DNA from: Aphrocallistes beatrix | Lineage: Eukaryota; Porifera; Hexactinellida; Sceptrulophora; Aphrocallistidae | Length of the DNA: 64,000 bases | Assembly: GCA_963281255.1 (NCBI GenBank) | Contig: OY725495.1 | Span: 3,472,001 to 3,536,000 of the forward strand | Direction of reading: 5' to 3' | Part shown: positions 61,954-64,000 of the stretch, piece after piece | Layout: every line of letters starts with the position of its first letter | Position numbering within the stretch: position 1 is the stretch's first letter | The notes under the pieces: model-generated | Seen by the model: the letters and a program-made list of their open reading frames with translations, nothing else | Database searches by the model: none | Told to the model about the DNA's origin: nothing | Translations under genes and position numbers: made by a program

Positions 61954-62174
61954 TTACTCTAAATAAGAAAGTGTTCAATACTATACAGTATTATATTTAT
62001 ATATACATTGTATTAAAATATAAACTAGATGGCAAGATGAAATATGGCTACAAAGTATCAATTTCAAGTGTGATGTATTGCAGGATATAAATATATTGAA
62101 TAGTAAGCTGGAGTGGATTATACAAGTACACTCAGCACTTTGTAATGTCCTAAAACCTATGAAGACCATGAAGA

Positions 62175-62345
62175 ATGGCTCCTAGTGTCTCCATATTATC
62201 CAGAATCTCAGTGAGAGAAAACTCAAACCTGAGGAGAGGTTCACTAACTGACTTCTCTTTCAGATCATTAATCTGCTTTTCAATCGGAGCGAGAGAAGCT
62301 TCTTGGCTCTTTAACAGAAAATTCTGTTTGATACTCATTTCCATT
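62175..62345 (-). pseudogene. NHL gene fragment, second copy
   Basis: Same fragment as 55075-55240, with its own small indels. Confidence 0.75.
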
Positions 62346-62763
62346 AAATGTTTGTTTACATTACAATAGAATCAATAGATAGCATACATAAAATAAACAA
62401 ATCTCAAAGATATGCTAGAGATTAGTTTTCAACTTTTGACCTGGTTTTTTAGGGATGTAGGTTCCAAATATCATATTTTCAAAACTAGGTGATAAATATT
62501 TTGTTTTTAAAATATAATATTCCTACTTGGCTCTGCGTGAAGTAGGAATTACACAAGAAAGTTTTTATTTGAACAGGAACAATTGTAGTTGACTAGCATG
62601 AAGTATTCCATACACATGATGTCAAAATGGGAATATTTTTATAGATTTTGCAATCAAAGCATAGAGATTTGTTAATGTGCTTCCTATACTATTTTATAGG
62701 ATCTTTTTGAAATCAAATAATTAGGCACATGTGGCATTATCAACTGTGTCACCATACTATGTA

Positions 62764-62832
62764 CAGTGGAATTCGCTTATTAGCGACTCGAGTTTTGTTA
62801 ATAAAATGGTTGCTAATAAGCGAATGCTACTG
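62764..62832. mobile_element. pogo/mariner-like MITE, short form
   Basis: CAGTGGAATTCGCTTATTAG at one end and its near inverse at the other, flanked by TA (62762-62763, 62833-62834). It is at the same site as 55658-55794. Confidence 0.75.
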
Positions 62833-62876
62833 TAATAATGATGGTTAATGCCAACTATGTTAGGTTCTACAGATTC

Positions 62877-63078
62877 GGGCATGCCTAATTTCGGGGACGG
62901 GACCGTCCCGGAAATCTAGATACCTAATTTCTGGGATGGGACGAGTCAAAATGCCTGGGACGGGATCTTGGACGGGATCCGTGGGACGGGATCCGTCCCG
63001 GAAATTAGGCATCTTAACCCGTCCTGTCCCGGAGATTAGGCATCTTGACTGGTCCCGTCCCGGAAATTAGGCATGCCC
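62877..63078. mobile_element. 202-bp Mutator-like MITE with 9-bp target duplication
   Basis: The ends GGGCATGCCTAATTT and AAATTAGGCATGCCC are inverted, and the inverted repeat extends further with gaps. TACAGATTC flanks both sides (62868-62876, 63079-63087), a perfect 9-bp duplication. The interior is made of GGGACGGGATC-like units in both orientations. The paralogous unit has a single TACAGATTC at 55830-55838 with no insert. A 9-bp duplication points to the Mutator superfamily; that class assignment is inference. Confidence 0.88.
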
Positions 63079-63789
63079 TACAGATTCATGTTTATGGACA
63101 AAAACTCGACTATTTTGCAATGGAGTTACTACAAATAAAAACACTGTGTCAGACTGCTCACTGCCACCCACCTCCACATCTGCCCCATAGTCCAGCAAGA
63201 ACGGAATGACGTAATCGAACCCCTCCCGTATGGCCAGCTGCAGGGCAGTGGCGTCGTAGAGATAGTCCCGAACCTCGAGACCAGCTCCGAACTTCAGCAG
63301 CAGCTTGGCGCTCTCCAAACTCTTCGAGTTGATGGCCATCATGAGTGGGGTGCAGCCCCAGCTGTCCTCCGCATCGATGTGAGAGCCCTGGCTCAGTAGC
63401 TCCTGCAGGATGCGCGGGTTGCATTTGGTGGCTGCGATGTGGTGTGGCATGCGACGAAACCGCATTTTGCGGTTTTTCTCACCACAGTTTGGGTCCGCAC
63501 CCAAAGAGAGCAGGTAGCGGACCGCTTCGAGGTGGTTCCAGTAGACGGCCACGTTCAGAGGTGTGTTCTCGTCCTTGTCTGGATGGTTGAGGAATCGGCC
63601 CCGCGAGTTCTGGTTGATCAGCTCGACGCAGCGTGCGTCCCCCCTCTCTGCGGCCACGTGCATCAGGGAGCGGCCGGTCGCTGGGTCGATTCGGGAGACT
63701 TCCGCGCCTTTAGTGATGTGCCAGTGCAAGTCGCTTGACCTCCCGTCTAGGGTTGCCAAGTAGGCACACTTGGAATGGTTCATGCCCAT
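63067..63789 (-). pseudogene. ASB-like ankyrin exon, truncated but open copy
   Basis: From the ATG at 63789 the frame is open for 240 codons and nearly identical to the full copy to about residue 210. It then runs into unrelated flank sequence and stops. The SOCS box is missing, so even if expressed it could not act as a Cullin-5 adaptor in the usual way. It may be a gene fragment or an ankyrin-only decoy. Confidence 0.75.
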
Positions 63790-63826
63790 CAAGTGTACTG
63801 CCCTGGGAAATAGAAAAGCTTTAAGG

Positions 63827-63900
63827 CAGCGGTTTCCAAACTTTTTTCGACTGTGGACCCTTATATCAATTTTCCTATATCTGTGGACTCCCTCCTATTA
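63827..63900. mobile_element. Truncated copy of the ASB-linked hAT MITE
   Basis: Begins CAGCGGTTTCCAAAC after the same CTTTAAGG flank, but the right end is lost. A CTTTAAGG appears near 63909, as if an internal deletion or imperfect excision removed the rest. Confidence 0.65.
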
Positions 63901-64000
63901 TAAGGTAACTTTAAGGTAACTCTTTTTAATATTACTTTTGAAGGTTTGCAAACATTTTGATTCTACAAAAAGTCCTTGTGACAGTTGGAAATTTTGTGGT
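63901..64000. other. Right edge, copy of 3CxxC-gene 3' flank
   Basis: The last bases (GTTGGAAATTTTGTGGT) match the sequence that lies about 200 bp before the 3' end of the 3CxxC genes (46955 and 48380). The array probably continues past the window. Confidence 0.55.

Larger units (their letters stand above)
61954..63066. other. Spacer with NHL fragment, pogo-like MITE and Mutator-like insertion
   Basis: Collinear with 54859-55905 except for the insertion at 62877-63078 and the shorter MITE at 62764-62832. Confidence 0.65.

Noticed and set aside
62877-63078. CRISPR-like or satellite array of GGGACGGGATC units
   Set aside because: Units are irregular in spacing and orientation, and the block is bounded by inverted ends and a 9-bp duplication, so it is a MITE.
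1-64000. tRNA, rRNA or snRNA genes
   Set aside because: Looking for B-box-like GGTTCGANNCC text and cloverleaf arms by eye gave no convincing hit; a tRNAscan/Infernal run would be decisive.

Overview
This is a nuclear window from a multicellular animal. Genes carry GT-AG introns, and the recognisable products are animal or animal-typical: a DLEC1/CFAP81 ciliary protein, an HCF-family kelch/FN3 protein, the Pol III factor BRF2, a Slo2-type potassium channel, an ankyrin/SOCS-box protein, and TRAF/MATH, NHL and 3CxxC zinc-finger families. The DNA is AT-rich, many genes are single-exon, and lineage-specific families are tandemly expanded. I lean towards a sponge or another early-branching metazoan because the coiled-coil/NHL and TRAF-like families resemble ones I associate with sponges, but the phylum is not proven by anything in the window. 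I saw no rRNA, tRNA, CRISPR array, virus or plasmid.

Layout. 1-6.4 kb: a tandemly duplicated MATE transporter, one copy intact and one broken by a 20-bp deletion. 6.4-17 kb: three secreted discoidin-like paralogues with duplicated flanks. 17-24 kb: an LRR membrane protein and BRF2 (minus strand), then a coiled-coil protein and a caspase-fold protein (plus strand). 25-29 kb: an HCFC2-like gene whose four exons join in frame to 747 residues. 29.3-30.4 kb: an orphan multi-pass membrane protein. 31.4-45 kb: a DLEC1 gene whose five exons join in frame to 1536 residues. Its 7.07-kb last intron holds two complete intronless genes, a Slo2 channel on the same strand and a TRAF-like gene on the opposite strand. 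45.7-64 kb: a repeatedly duplicated array of ankyrin/SOCS, 3CxxC, NHL and TRAF-like genes, with intact, truncated and broken copies. It appears to run off the right edge.

Mobile DNA is mostly small non-autonomous DNA transposons. Several have target-site duplications that can be read directly: 8-bp hAT-type, 9-bp Mutator-like, TTAA piggyBac-like and TA pogo/mariner-like. Because the window is full of duplications, three of these insertions have a matching uninserted site in a paralogous copy.

The genes do not form an operon-like pathway. The right-hand array gathers ubiquitin-type adaptors (SOCS box, TRAF/MATH, NHL) and a receptor-transport-like zinc finger, the kind of family that often evolves fast in innate-immune or signalling roles. 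That role is inference only.
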